Origin: Desulfobulbaceae bacterium
GTDB lineage: Bacteria; Desulfobacterota; Desulfobulbia; Desulfobulbales; Desulfocapsaceae
DNA: 64,000 bases
Assembly: GCA_031287565.1 (NCBI GenBank)
Contig: JAITSS010000044.1
Location: forward strand, 1 to 64,000
Reading direction: 5' to 3'
The translations under genes were made by a program, and so were the position numbers. Shown piece after piece: positions 45,502 through 53,535 of the stretch; within the stretch, counting starts at the first letter, position 1, and each line of letters opens with the position of its first letter. The notes below the pieces were generated by a model. It did no database searches, had not been told where the DNA came from, and saw only the letters and a program-made list of their open reading frames with translations.

Positions 45502-46608
45502 ATGAAAAAATTCCCCCGCTTCCTTCTTCTGACGCTGCCGCTTTTACCGCTCTTCGCGCATTGCGCTTCCTATGGCGAGGTAGAGCGCCTGCAAAATCAA
45601 CTGCGCACCATGAACCGGAAGATGGAAGACATGAAGTCCACGCAGGTGGACAGCATTCAGCGCGAGCAGGCCGCTGCGGGCGAGAAGATCACGCAGTTGG
45701 AAGAGCAGGTCCGTAATCTGCAAAACCAGTTGGACGATACCAATCAGGTCAATTCCCGCTTGAAAGAGCAAAACAAATCGCTGGAAGCCACCATCGGTGC
45801 TCGCACCCAACAAGAGCTAGGCAAGCGTGATGAGGCCATCAGCAAGCTGGAAGAAAGCCTGAAAGCCAAGGATGAAAAGATCATATCTCTGGAAGACAAG
45901 CTGAAGGCGCAGCAGGACAACATCAAGCTGATCCAATCCCAGCGGGTCGGCGATACCGAAAAGGCCCTGAAGGAAGCGCAGGCCAAGGCGGAAGCGGCTA
46001 AGGCTAAGGCCAAGGCGCTTTCGGCTTCGTCCAGCGCCTCCGCGTCCAGTGGCGGCGAAATCAAAAAGATCACCAGCGGCCCAGCGAAAATAGTCAGCAG
46101 AACGCCGGTGGTTCCGGTCGTGTCCGTGTCGCCGAAGAAGCCAACCACAACCGCTCAGACATCCGACGACGATCCCTTCGACAAGATTCCGCCACCCGCC
46201 GCGACCAAACCGGCGACGACGACAAGCGCCGCCGAACCGGCTGTTTCTGGCGATAAACTGGCGGAAGGCAAACAGCTTTTCGCGCAGAAGCAATACAGCA
46301 AAGCGCAGGCCGCCTTTGAATCCTATCTGGCCAGCAATCCTTCAGCCAGCCAGGCTTCTGAAGCTAATTACATGATAGGCGAATGCAATTTTCAGAGCAA
46401 AAAATACGACCAGGCGATTATCAGCTACCAGCAAGTCGCCTCCAAACCGCAGATGAGCAAAGCCGCCGCCGCCACCCTCAAGCAAGGCATGGCCTTTGAA
46501 GAAATAGCCGATGTGGAAATGGCGAAAACCCTCTACAAAAAACTGATCGACCAGCATCCCGATTCTCCGGAAGCGAAAACCGCGCGGGCGAGACTGGGCA
46601 AACTATGA
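45502..46608 (+). CDS. CpoB/YbgF-like coiled-coil TPR protein
   Basis: Periplasmic protein associated with the Tol system and septal peptidoglycan synthesis. The 368-residue precursor has a signal sequence, a long N-terminal coiled coil (about residues 25-155, GEKITQLEEQVRNLQNQLDD), a threonine/proline/serine-rich linker and a C-terminal TPR domain (LAEGKQLFAQKQYSKAQAAFESYLASNP). E. coli CpoB is 263 residues, so the coiled coil and linker are extended here. It lies 30 bases after tolB, where pal would be expected first. Confidence 0.85.
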   Translation: MKKFPRFLLLTLPLLPLFAHCASYGEVERLQNQLRTMNRKMEDMKSTQVDSIQREQAAAGEKITQLEEQVRNLQNQLDDTNQVNSRLKEQNKSLEATIGARTQQELGKRDEAISKLEESLKAKDEKIISLEDKLKAQQDNIKLIQSQRVGDTEKALKEAQAKAEAAKAKAKALSASSSASASSGGEIKKITSGPAKIVSRTPVVPVVSVSPKKPTTTAQTSDDDPFDKIPPPAATKPATTTSAAEPAVSGDKLAEGKQLFAQKQYSKAQAAFESYLASNPSASQASEANYMIGECNFQSKKYDQAIISYQQVASKPQMSKAAAATLKQGMAFEEIADVEMAKTLYKKLIDQHPDSPEAKTARARLGKL

Positions 46609-46618
46609 CCAAGGCGCG

Positions 46619-47383
46619 GTGACGACGGAGAAAAAACGGCTGGACGAGCTGCTTTTAGCGCGTGGTCTGGTCGCCGATTTGCAAGAAGCGCGGGCGCTCA
46701 TTGCCGCCGGACAGGTGCTGGCGGCAGAACGGGTCGCCGATAAATGCGGCCACAAGTATGCCCTTGATTGCCCGCTACGTTTGCGTAAACGCCTCGGCTA
46801 TGTCTCGCGGGGCGGTCTCAAGCTTGAAAAAGCGCTCTCCCATTTTTCTATCAATCCACATGGTTGGCGTTGCCTGGATATTGGCGCCTCCACCGGTGGT
46901 TTCACCGACTGCCTGTTGCAGCATGGCGCGGCACGGGTCTACGCCGTCGATGTCGCTTATGGCCAACTTGACTGGAAACTGCGCGGCGACCATCGCGTTG
47001 TGGTCATGGAACGGGTGAACGCCCGCCATCTCAAACCAGGCGACATCGCCAAAGAGATTGATCTGGCGGTGCTCGATGCCTCGTTCATCTCGCTGACCCG
47101 GCTCATCCCAGCCTTATCGCCGTTTTTTCATGGCCTGCGGCGGCTCATCGTTTTAGTCAAACCACAATTTGAATTGGCTGCCGCCCAGGTCGCGGCAGGC
47201 GGCGTGGTCCGCGACGAGGGTTTACGCCGGGAGGCGGTGGCCAAGGTCGCGCATTTCGCGGCCAGCTTAGGGCTGCGCGACCTTGGCGCGGTCGCCTCGC
47301 CAATTCTCGGCCCAAAAGGGAATCAGGAATTCCTGCTCTACCTCACCGATTCCCCGGTCGCGGACGCCCGCGCTTCCGAGTAA
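46619..47383 (+). CDS. tlyA: TlyA-family rRNA 2'-O-methyltransferase
   Basis: Methylates cytidines in 16S and/or 23S rRNA. The 254-residue protein has an S4 RNA-binding domain (KRLDELLLARGLVADLQEARALIAAGQVL) and an FtsJ-like methyltransferase domain with the SAM loop LDIGASTGGFTDCLL and catalytic-lysine segment LVKPQFELAAAQV. The start is GTG, 10 bases after the preceding stop. Its stop lies at the left edge of the cassette array. Confidence 0.9.
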   Translation: MTTEKKRLDELLLARGLVADLQEARALIAAGQVLAAERVADKCGHKYALDCPLRLRKRLGYVSRGGLKLEKALSHFSINPHGWRCLDIGASTGGFTDCLLQHGAARVYAVDVAYGQLDWKLRGDHRVVVMERVNARHLKPGDIAKEIDLAVLDASFISLTRLIPALSPFFHGLRRLIVLVKPQFELAAAQVAAGGVVRDEGLRREAVAKVAHFAASLGLRDLGAVASPILGPKGNQEFLLYLTDSPVADARASE

Positions 47384-47385
47384 GC

Positions 47386-47446
47386 GCATATAACTATTGG
47401 TAGAAGCGTAAACGCTGACGCGCGTCGTTTAACTAAAACGTTAGGC
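47386..47446 (+). other. attC-like site 1 (left boundary of cassette array)
   Basis: Ends in GTTAGGC, a perfect GTTRRRY core, preceded by a series of inverted repeats (GCGT-AA-ACGC, GACGCGCGTC, CGTTT-AACTA-AAACG). The left core is poorly conserved (ATATAAC). It may be a degraded attC or the point where cassettes entered the chromosome. Confidence 0.5.
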
Positions 47447-47459
47447 ATCAGAGGCCGTA

Positions 47460-47864
47460 ATGCCGATGCGCCTGCGAATCACATCCACTCCGCCCGGAGA
47501 AGCACCGTTCTGGGTCCGGGAGAAAGGGCTTGGTCTAAATCTTCCGCTCGCGCAGCGAAAGTCGCCATTACTCACAGTCCGGGTTTTTGGTATATTCACT
47601 GGTCCGAAAGGCTTTGTCTCCGGCGTCATAGCCTTCCTCTTGGGCAGGCACGAGAAACAATCTGGCTATGTCGTTGAAACATTGGTAGCTATCGAAGTCC
47701 TGGCCCAAAGCAGTCCGCAGGCCGCCGCATGGTGGCGCGAGAACGTGCCACATCTGATTAAGCCAAGACCCTTCTTTTTCTTTCAGCAAGGTGTTGGCTC
47801 TGTTGTCAAACCTGGATGTCTAACCCATTTATGCAAGCGGAACTGCCTGCGGCTGTCCGCGTAA
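47460..47864 (+). CDS. Cassette ORF of unknown function
   Basis: A 134-residue ORF filling the first cassette, from ATG at 47460 to a stop inside the next attC. It begins MPMRLRITSTPPGEAPFWVREK and contains AIEVLAQSSPQAAAWWREN, which looks like real coding sequence rather than chance. The C-terminal 20 residues are encoded by the attC. I do not recognise a domain. The cassette boundaries (next entries) support it as an independent gene cassette. Confidence 0.5.
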   Translation: MPMRLRITSTPPGEAPFWVREKGLGLNLPLAQRKSPLLTVRVFGIFTGPKGFVSGVIAFLLGRHEKQSGYVVETLVAIEVLAQSSPQAAAWWRENVPHLIKPRPFFFFQQGVGSVVKPGCLTHLCKRNCLRLSA

Positions 47865-47878
47865 CTCAAAGGTTAGCT
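47818..47878 (+). other. attC site 2
   Basis: GTCTAAC at the left and GTTAGCT at the right enclose 47 bases that fold on GCGGA / TCCGC. The ten bases GATGTCTAAC at its left edge pair at nine positions with GTTAGGCATC, the left boundary of the preceding cassette, as expected for the two halves of one cassette's attC. Confidence 0.75.
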
Positions 47879-47881
47879 GCC

Positions 47882-48244
47882 ATGAATCCACAAAAAGTCG
47901 CGCGGGAAAAGATTCGGCGCTTTACTGATCTTCCAAACATCGGCCCTGCTTTGGCTAAGGATTTTGTGTTGCTGGGCTTCACTCATCCAGCTCAACTGGA
48001 GGGTGTTGATCCGCTGGAACTCTACAACGCGCTTTGTCACATTACCCGGTTACGTCAAGATCCATGCGTACTAGACGTCTTTATGTCCGTTGCGGATTTC
48101 TTGGGTGGAAATCCGCCTAAACTCTGGTGGCATTTCACAGGCCAGCGCAAGCGGAAATACGGCCATCTTTATGCCAACGGCGGGGATTTGCCGCTGGCGG
48201 CTCACAATTCATTTGAGCCGACGCCGTTTCGCGGTGCGGCTTAA
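47882..48244 (+). CDS. Helix-hairpin-helix protein (Cdd1-like) in a gene cassette
   Basis: The 120-residue product has a helix-hairpin-helix segment (RFTDLPNIGPALAKDFVLLGF) and resembles the Cdd1/pathogenicity-locus family of small HhH proteins often carried by integron cassettes. The start at 47882 lies four bases after the attC core with AAAGG upstream. Its C-terminus (HNSFEPTPFRGAA) is translated from the following attC, a common feature of cassette genes. DNA binding is likely; a role is unknown. Confidence 0.75.
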   Translation: MNPQKVAREKIRRFTDLPNIGPALAKDFVLLGFTHPAQLEGVDPLELYNALCHITRLRQDPCVLDVFMSVADFLGGNPPKLWWHFTGQRKRKYGHLYANGGDLPLAAHNSFEPTPFRGAA

Positions 48245-48258
48245 TTCATAGGTTATGC
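48199..48258 (+). other. attC site 3 (aadA-like)
   Basis: CACAATTCATTTGAGCCGAC, then CGCCGTTTCGCGGTGCGGC, then TTAATTCATAGGTTATGC: this closely follows the class 1 integron aadA-type attC, with paired GCCG/CGGC arms and the TTCG loop. The right core is GTTATGC. The left edge GGCGGCTCAC pairs at eight of ten positions with the left boundary of its own cassette (GTTAGCTGCC). Confidence 0.88.
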
Positions 48259-48266
48259 ATCACGAC

Positions 48267-49052
48267 ATGCGCATATTGGGTCTCCTCTCCTTCGTTCTTC
48301 TGCTCCCAATTCAGACCTGGGCGGAAGACATGGAGATCGCGAAGCTATTTTCCAACGCCGGAGTTACTGGCACGATTGTCATTTCTCCAATCAATGAAGG
48401 AAAGACCTTCGTTCACGACGACGTGCGGGCGGGCCGCCGGTTTCCGACAGCCTCAACCTTCAAGATACTGAACACCCTGGTGTCGCTGGAAGAAGATGTC
48501 ATTTCGGCCAGCGACACCCTGGAATGGGATGGCGTTTCAAGAGAAATCACCGAGTGGAATCGTGACCAAACCCTTGAAAGCGCCTTCAGGTCTTCGTGCG
48601 TCTGGTATTTTCAGGAGCTTGCCCGGAGAGTTGGGGTCGCCAAATACAAACACTATCTCGCGACATCGGGTTATGGCGAACTTCATGAGCCATTGAACGA
48701 AACGACATTCTGGCTGGATGGCTCTTTGAAAATGAGCGCCACTGGGCAAGTCGAATTTCTCAAGAAGGTTTATCGACGCTCACTTCCATTCAAGGATTCG
48801 TCTTACAACTCACTTCGGCAAATTATGCTTGTCGAACAAAATTCTGAATATGCGCTTCGCGCCAAGACCGGCTGGGCAACGAAATCTGGCCCGCCAATTA
48901 GTTGGCATGTTGGTTGGTATGTTGGCTACGTTGAAACACGGAAAGGAACTTGGTTCTTTGCCATGAATATGGACGCTCCTGATCAAAGTGTTCTCCCTCT
49001 GCGTCAGAAAATCACTCGCGAGGCTTTGCGTGTGAAGGGAATCATTGAATGA
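48267..49052 (+). CDS. Class D (OXA-type) beta-lactamase
   Basis: Serine beta-lactamase, exported to the periplasm. The 261-residue precursor has a signal peptide (MRILGLLSFVLLLPIQTWAE) and the family motifs STFK (nucleophile and carbamylated lysine), SCV (SxV) and KTG. The YGN motif reads YGE (SGYGELHE), an unusual change near the active site. WFFAMNMD at the end is typical. The gene fills an integron cassette; an alternative ATG at 48255 lies inside the attC core. Base composition is lower in GC than the neighbours. Not one of the clinical OXA enzymes I can name; activity is unproven. Confidence 0.88.
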   Translation: MRILGLLSFVLLLPIQTWAEDMEIAKLFSNAGVTGTIVISPINEGKTFVHDDVRAGRRFPTASTFKILNTLVSLEEDVISASDTLEWDGVSREITEWNRDQTLESAFRSSCVWYFQELARRVGVAKYKHYLATSGYGELHEPLNETTFWLDGSLKMSATGQVEFLKKVYRRSLPFKDSSYNSLRQIMLVEQNSEYALRAKTGWATKSGPPISWHVGWYVGYVETRKGTWFFAMNMDAPDQSVLPLRQKITREALRVKGIIE

Positions 49053-49053
49053 T

Positions 49054-49118
49054 GCATAAGCCTGCGTTGAAGCGATTTGCGCGAAAAACCGCGCAGGCGC
49101 GCCAACTCTACGTTAGAG
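49054..49118 (+). other. attC site 4
   Basis: Begins GCATAAG, the complement (six of seven) of the GTTATGC that opens the beta-lactamase cassette, and ends GTTAGAG. Between them TGCGCG-AAAAAC-CGCGCA forms a perfect 6-bp stem, with GTTG/CAAC as outer arms. This closes the beta-lactamase cassette. Confidence 0.78.
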
Positions 49119-49203
49119 GAGCCGACAGGTTTTTGGGGCGCGCAATTCCTTTTGAACAAGAGCCGCGCCTCCAGAAAATCGATTTTTCGAGGTTCCCATC
49201 GGT

Positions 49204-49581
49204 ATGAAATCAAAAAAAACCGGATTAGCCCGCATCATCGCCGCCGGCGGCTATTCGATGGCCGGGCTGAAAAGCGCCTGGCGCACAGAGGCCGCGTTTC
49301 GTCAGGAATTCATTGTCTATTTGTTGCTTTTGCCAGCGATCATCCTGCCGCCGTTCGCGCCGGACGTGAAAATGCTGCTGTTTCTCGCCAACAGTCTGGT
49401 GCTGATGGTCGAGCTGGCCAATTCAGCCATCGAGGCGATCTGTGATATGGTCTCGCCGGAATTTCACCCTTTGGCGAAAAAAGCCAAGGACATCGGTAGC
49501 GCCGCCGTCTTCATCGCCCTCTCGACAGCGCTGGCGTTGTGGATATTCGCTGTCAGCGGGCTTGTTCCGCCGATGCGCTAG
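49204..49581 (+). CDS. dgkA: Diacylglycerol kinase DgkA
   Basis: Small integral membrane kinase that phosphorylates diacylglycerol to phosphatidate. The 125-residue protein has three membrane helices and the conserved ANSAIEAICDMVSPEFHPLAKKAKDIGSA, with the catalytic glutamate and metal/ATP-binding residues. RIIAAGGYSMAGLKSAWRTEAAFRQE is also family-typical. It starts 86 bases after the last attC core, marking the return to chromosomal genes. Confidence 0.92.
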   Translation: MKSKKTGLARIIAAGGYSMAGLKSAWRTEAAFRQEFIVYLLLLPAIILPPFAPDVKMLLFLANSLVLMVELANSAIEAICDMVSPEFHPLAKKAKDIGSAAVFIALSTALALWIFAVSGLVPPMR

Positions 49582-49600
49582 GACTTTTCATAACCCGCAT

Positions 49601-50368
49601 ATGGAGCTTTTCGATACCCACTGTCATCTGGATATTGACGAATGCTTTCCCGACTGGGCCGAGCAGCTGGCCCGCGCCAGGGCGGTCGGGTTGAGCGCCA
49701 TGCTTTTGCCCGGCGTGACCAGGCGCGGTTGGCCGGGAATGCTGACCATGGCGCGACAACATCAGGGCCTGTACGCCGCGCCGGGCCTGCATCCGATGTA
49801 TCTGGCCCGCCACAGCGAAGCCGACCTCGCGGCCCTGGATGCAATCGCGACCGAGCCGCAGGTGCTGGCGATTGGTGAAATCGGTCTTGATTACTACCAC
49901 GCCAACGCCGACCGCCAAGCGCAGCAACGTCTGTTTGAAGCGCAACTGCTCATCGCCCGCCGACACGAATTGCCAATATTGCTCCATGTGCGAAAAGCGC
50001 ATGACCAGGTTCTGGCCACCCTACGCCGCAAACATTTTCCCTTTGGCGGCATTGTCCATGCCTATAACGGTAGCCTGCAACAGGCTGAAGCTTTTATAAA
50101 ACTGGGATTTCTTATCGCCGTCGGCGGCGCTGTCACCTGGGAGCGGTCGCGAAAAATCCGAGCGACAGCCCAGGCGCTACCGCTTGATTGCCTGACTCTA
50201 GAAACCGACGCCCCGGATATTCCCATCGCCGGGCAAACCGGGAAACGCAACCTGCCGGAACATATCCTGGCCATTTGCCAGGCGCTGGCGGTTTTGCGCG
50301 GCGAGGCCCCGGCGGAACTCGCCCGCCAAACCACCGCCAACGCCCGCCGCCTGCTACGCCTGGACTGA
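49601..50368 (+). CDS. tatD: TatD-family metal-dependent hydrolase
   Basis: Probable 3'-5' DNase or related hydrolase of the TIM-barrel amidohydrolase fold. The 255 residues hold the metal ligands in FDTHCHLDID, IGEIGLDYYH, LHVRKAH and LETDAPDIP. The ORF track starts 53 codons upstream within dgkA; the ATG at 49601 begins exactly at the conserved strand. It lies 19 bases after dgkA. Confidence 0.92.
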   Translation: MELFDTHCHLDIDECFPDWAEQLARARAVGLSAMLLPGVTRRGWPGMLTMARQHQGLYAAPGLHPMYLARHSEADLAALDAIATEPQVLAIGEIGLDYYHANADRQAQQRLFEAQLLIARRHELPILLHVRKAHDQVLATLRRKHFPFGGIVHAYNGSLQQAEAFIKLGFLIAVGGAVTWERSRKIRATAQALPLDCLTLETDAPDIPIAGQTGKRNLPEHILAICQALAVLRGEAPAELARQTTANARRLLRLD

Positions 50369-50902
50369 ACATCACACCGCGCGATTCAAAGCGACAAGAA
50401 AATCGGTGGAACGACCATACGGTTGCCTATCGCCCGCGTTGGCCTATCGTCGCCCGCCAAAAGAATAACTTGTGCAGAGACTTCGCCATAAAAGACGCAG
50501 TATCTCTCATTGGCATGTGTCATTCCCGCGCTTTCCCCCGTCATTGCCGCGCAAGCGGGAATCCATGCCGTCGCATTTGCCATATCCTGCCTGGATGCCC
50601 GCCTGCGCGGGCATGACGGCTGTAGACCGCGCTTTGTTCCGTCATTGCCGCGCCAGCGGGAATCCAGAGTGCCCGTTTCTCGGTATTTTTTTGATGCCTC
50701 TGGATGCCCGCTGAAAACACGCGGGCATGACGTTATGGGCATTCCCGCGCTTTCCCCCGTCATTGCCGCGCCAGCGGCAATCCACTCTCAGAGATGGGAA
50801 CGGACAATCTTTTTCATTGTTGCGCATTACGCGCTCAGCGCCATATCATTGCCTCTTGCTTTGCCCATTGGCGCATCAAGATGTTCTCTCCGGCGGGTTT
50901 TG
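50369..50902. repeat. Intergenic stretch with hairpin repeats
   Basis: No gene. Three or four degenerate copies of the same repeat family as at 30 kb occur between about 50519 and 50790 (GTCATTCCCGCGCTTTCCCC, CGTCATTGCCGCGCCAGCGG, GATGCCCGCCTGCGCGGGCA). They separate tatD from the Lap module. Confidence 0.75.
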
Positions 50903-51235
50903 TCAGACGACATCATCAACCAAAAGGCTGTCGGCGCCATCTAGCTTCATACGTAACTGTTTGCGTTCATTCAATTTTTTCTGCGCCTGCGGTGGCAGTT
51001 CAGTAAACAGGATGATGTTTTTCGCAATCATCAGATCAATAAGGTCTTCCAAGACCCGAACCAGTGAGTGGTCGGTGAGGCAGAGCATCCCGGCGTAGGC
51101 TTCGTTGCCGCCGCCGATGCGGAGGAAATCCGAGACTTCCGGGTCAAGGAGCGACGCCGGTTCTTCGTCGCTTCGCCCTTCGCCCAAACGAATGGCCGTA
51201 ATCTTTCCTTCCGCGTTTCTCTCCACGATCAGCAT
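50903..51235 (-). CDS. Small conserved protein next to the type I secretion genes
   Basis: GAGGAG before the ATG at 51235 fixes a 110-residue product, MLIVERNAEGKITAIRLGEG, followed by an acidic middle (DEEPASLLDPEVSDFL) and a helical C-terminus (LVRVLEDLIDLMIAKNIILFTELPP). Small proteins of this kind, sometimes mis-annotated as tryptophan synthase beta subunit, are found beside RTX/Lap secretion genes. It is divergent from lapB. Function unknown. Confidence 0.65.
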   Translation of the reverse strand: MLIVERNAEGKITAIRLGEGRSDEEPASLLDPEVSDFLRIGGGNEAYAGMLCLTDHSLVRVLEDLIDLMIAKNIILFTELPPQAQKKLNERKQLRMKLDGADSLLVDDVV

Positions 51236-51331
51236 GGTTTTCTCCTCGCTTGCTTTGGTATCCGGAAATTTGTTACCATCGCTATCGTAGCAGAAATAAA
51301 GCATTTCTCAAAAATCACCCGGCGCATCTCG

Positions 51332-53503
51332 ATGACTGAACCATTGCCGAACGAAACCGCGAGTTGGGGGCGAACCGCCTTCGACGAAGAACATATTGTC
51401 GATCCGCTGGCCGATTGCCTGGTTTACCTGGCGCGGTTGCACAACCAGCCGATCAGTCGCATCGCCATCCGCGCCGGGTTGCCGCTGGTTGGCAACCGTC
51501 TGACCGTGGAACTTTTCGCCCGCGCCGCTGGTCGCGCTGGCATGGTCTCGCGCCTGATTCAGCGCCCCTTGGCGCGCATCACGGCCTTGGAATTGCCTGC
51601 GGTTTTATTGCTGCATGATCGTCGCGCCTGCCTGCTGGTCGCCATTGACCACGAACGCCAGGAGGCGAAGATTCTGCTACCGGAAGCGTCATGCGGCGAA
51701 TCGATCATCGGCTTTGCTGACCTGGAGCGGCTCTATACCGGCGCGGCGCTCTTTGTTCGTCCGCAATACAAGTTGGAGAATCAGTTTCGCCATGGCGTTG
51801 ACGACACCAGCAAAACCTGGTTCTGGGGCGCGATTTTCGCATCCTGGCGGATTTATCGCGATGTGCTGCTGGCCTCGCTTCTGATCAACATTTTCGCCCT
51901 GGTCAGCCCGTTTTTCACCATGAACGTCTATGACCGGGTGATTCCCAACCTGGCCTTCGATACCTTGTGGGTGCTGTCGATTGGCATTTCGCTGGTCTAT
52001 CTGTTCAATCTGATTCTCCAGACCCTGCGCGGTTATTTCGTCGATGAAGCCGGAGCCAAGGCCAATTTGCGCATTTCGGCGGCGCTTCTGGAGAAGGTTT
52101 TGGGATTGAGGATGGAAGTGCGTCCGAAATCGGTCGGCGCGTTCTCAAAAAATCTGCAACAATTCGAGTCGGTGCGCGATTTCATCACCTCGTTTTCGAT
52201 CACTTCGCTTATCGATCTGCCTTTCATGCTGCTGGCTCTGGTGGTGGTTTGGTATCTCGGCGGCTGGCTGGTGCTGTTTCATCTGGCGGCCATTTTGCTT
52301 ATGGCCCTGGTCGCCTTGGTGGCGCAGGGGCCGCTGAAGACGGCGGTCGAAAAAAATTTCGCCGCCTCGGCGCAGAAAAACGCCATTCTGGTCGAAGGCT
52401 TGTCGGGCATCGAAACGATTAAACTGCTACGCGCCGAAAGCCAGATTCAACGCGCCTGGGAGGAATCAATCAGCTACATCGCCTCGTGGGGCAGCCGCTC
52501 GCGTTTGTGGTCGTCATTCGTCACGCAGTCGTCGCAGTTCATCATGAATATGAACGTGGTGGCGGTGCTGGCCGCCGGGGTGTATCGCATGGCCCAGGGC
52601 GAAATCACCCAGGGCGGCATCATCGCCTTAATGATGCTGTCGCGGCAGGCGATAGCGCCGATGTCGCAGGTGGTCAATCTGGCCACCCGCTTTCATCTGG
52701 CGCGGACGGCAATCAAAACTTTGAACGAAATCATGGCCTTGCCGGTCGAGCGCCCCAGCGACAAAAACTTTGTCAGCCGCTCCGAATGTCGGGGTGAGAT
52801 CGCCTTTGAAAACGTCGATTTTTTCTATCCCGAACAAAAAACCCCGGCGCTGAAGGGGATCAGTTTTTCGATTAAACCTGGCGAAAAAATTGCCCTGATA
52901 GGGCCAATCGGCTCAGGCAAAACCACGCTCAGCAAATTGCTTTTGGGTTTATACGAGGCGACCGGCGGCATCGTCAGCCTGGACGGCGCCGACATTCGCC
53001 AGATTGACCCGGCCGACGTGCGCCGCTTTATCGGCTATGTGCCGCAGGATGTGACGCTGTTTCGCGGCACCATCCGCGACAACATCATTCTGGGTTCGCC
53101 GGAAGTCGATGACGCCCAGGTGCTGCGGGCCGCCAATGTATCAGGCGCGACAGAGTTCATCGGTCGGCATCCGCAGGGCTTTGATATGGAAATCGGCGAG
53201 CAGGGCCGGGGGCTTTCCGGCGGCCAACGGCAAAGTGTGGCCATGGCCCGCGCCCTCTTGCACGATCCGCCGATTCTCATCATGGACGAGCCGTCGAGCG
53301 CCATGGATAACCGCACCGAAAGCCGCCTGAAGGAGCATTTGCTTGAATTGTTGCCCGGCAAAACCCTGATTCTCATTACCCATCGCGCCTCGCTTCTGTC
53401 GCTGGTTGACCGGATCATTCTGGTCGATAACGCGACCATCGCCGCCGACGGTCCCAGGGATCAGGTGATGGCGGCGATGAAATCCGGCCAGATACGGTAT
53501 TGA
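51332..53503 (+). CDS. Type I secretion ABC transporter (LapB-like)
   Basis: Inner-membrane exporter of a large adhesin. The 723-residue protein has an N-terminal C39-like domain (about 1-145) that appears not to be a working peptidase, a six-helix membrane domain (about 165-450) and a nucleotide-binding domain with Walker A GPIGSGKTTLSKL, signature LSGGQRQSVAMARAL, Walker B ILIMDEPSSAMD and ITHRAS. The start at 51332 lies 88 codons inside the listed ORF. Order with the adaptor, TolC, LapG and LapD genes marks a Lap module. Confidence 0.9.
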   Translation: MTEPLPNETASWGRTAFDEEHIVDPLADCLVYLARLHNQPISRIAIRAGLPLVGNRLTVELFARAAGRAGMVSRLIQRPLARITALELPAVLLLHDRRACLLVAIDHERQEAKILLPEASCGESIIGFADLERLYTGAALFVRPQYKLENQFRHGVDDTSKTWFWGAIFASWRIYRDVLLASLLINIFALVSPFFTMNVYDRVIPNLAFDTLWVLSIGISLVYLFNLILQTLRGYFVDEAGAKANLRISAALLEKVLGLRMEVRPKSVGAFSKNLQQFESVRDFITSFSITSLIDLPFMLLALVVVWYLGGWLVLFHLAAILLMALVALVAQGPLKTAVEKNFAASAQKNAILVEGLSGIETIKLLRAESQIQRAWEESISYIASWGSRSRLWSSFVTQSSQFIMNMNVVAVLAAGVYRMAQGEITQGGIIALMMLSRQAIAPMSQVVNLATRFHLARTAIKTLNEIMALPVERPSDKNFVSRSECRGEIAFENVDFFYPEQKTPALKGISFSIKPGEKIALIGPIGSGKTTLSKLLLGLYEATGGIVSLDGADIRQIDPADVRRFIGYVPQDVTLFRGTIRDNIILGSPEVDDAQVLRAANVSGATEFIGRHPQGFDMEIGEQGRGLSGGQRQSVAMARALLHDPPILIMDEPSSAMDNRTESRLKEHLLELLPGKTLILITHRASLLSLVDRIILVDNATIAADGPRDQVMAAMKSGQIRY

Positions 53504-53535
53504 TTGTTGAGCGTCAAATTCTTTGGGAACTTTCT

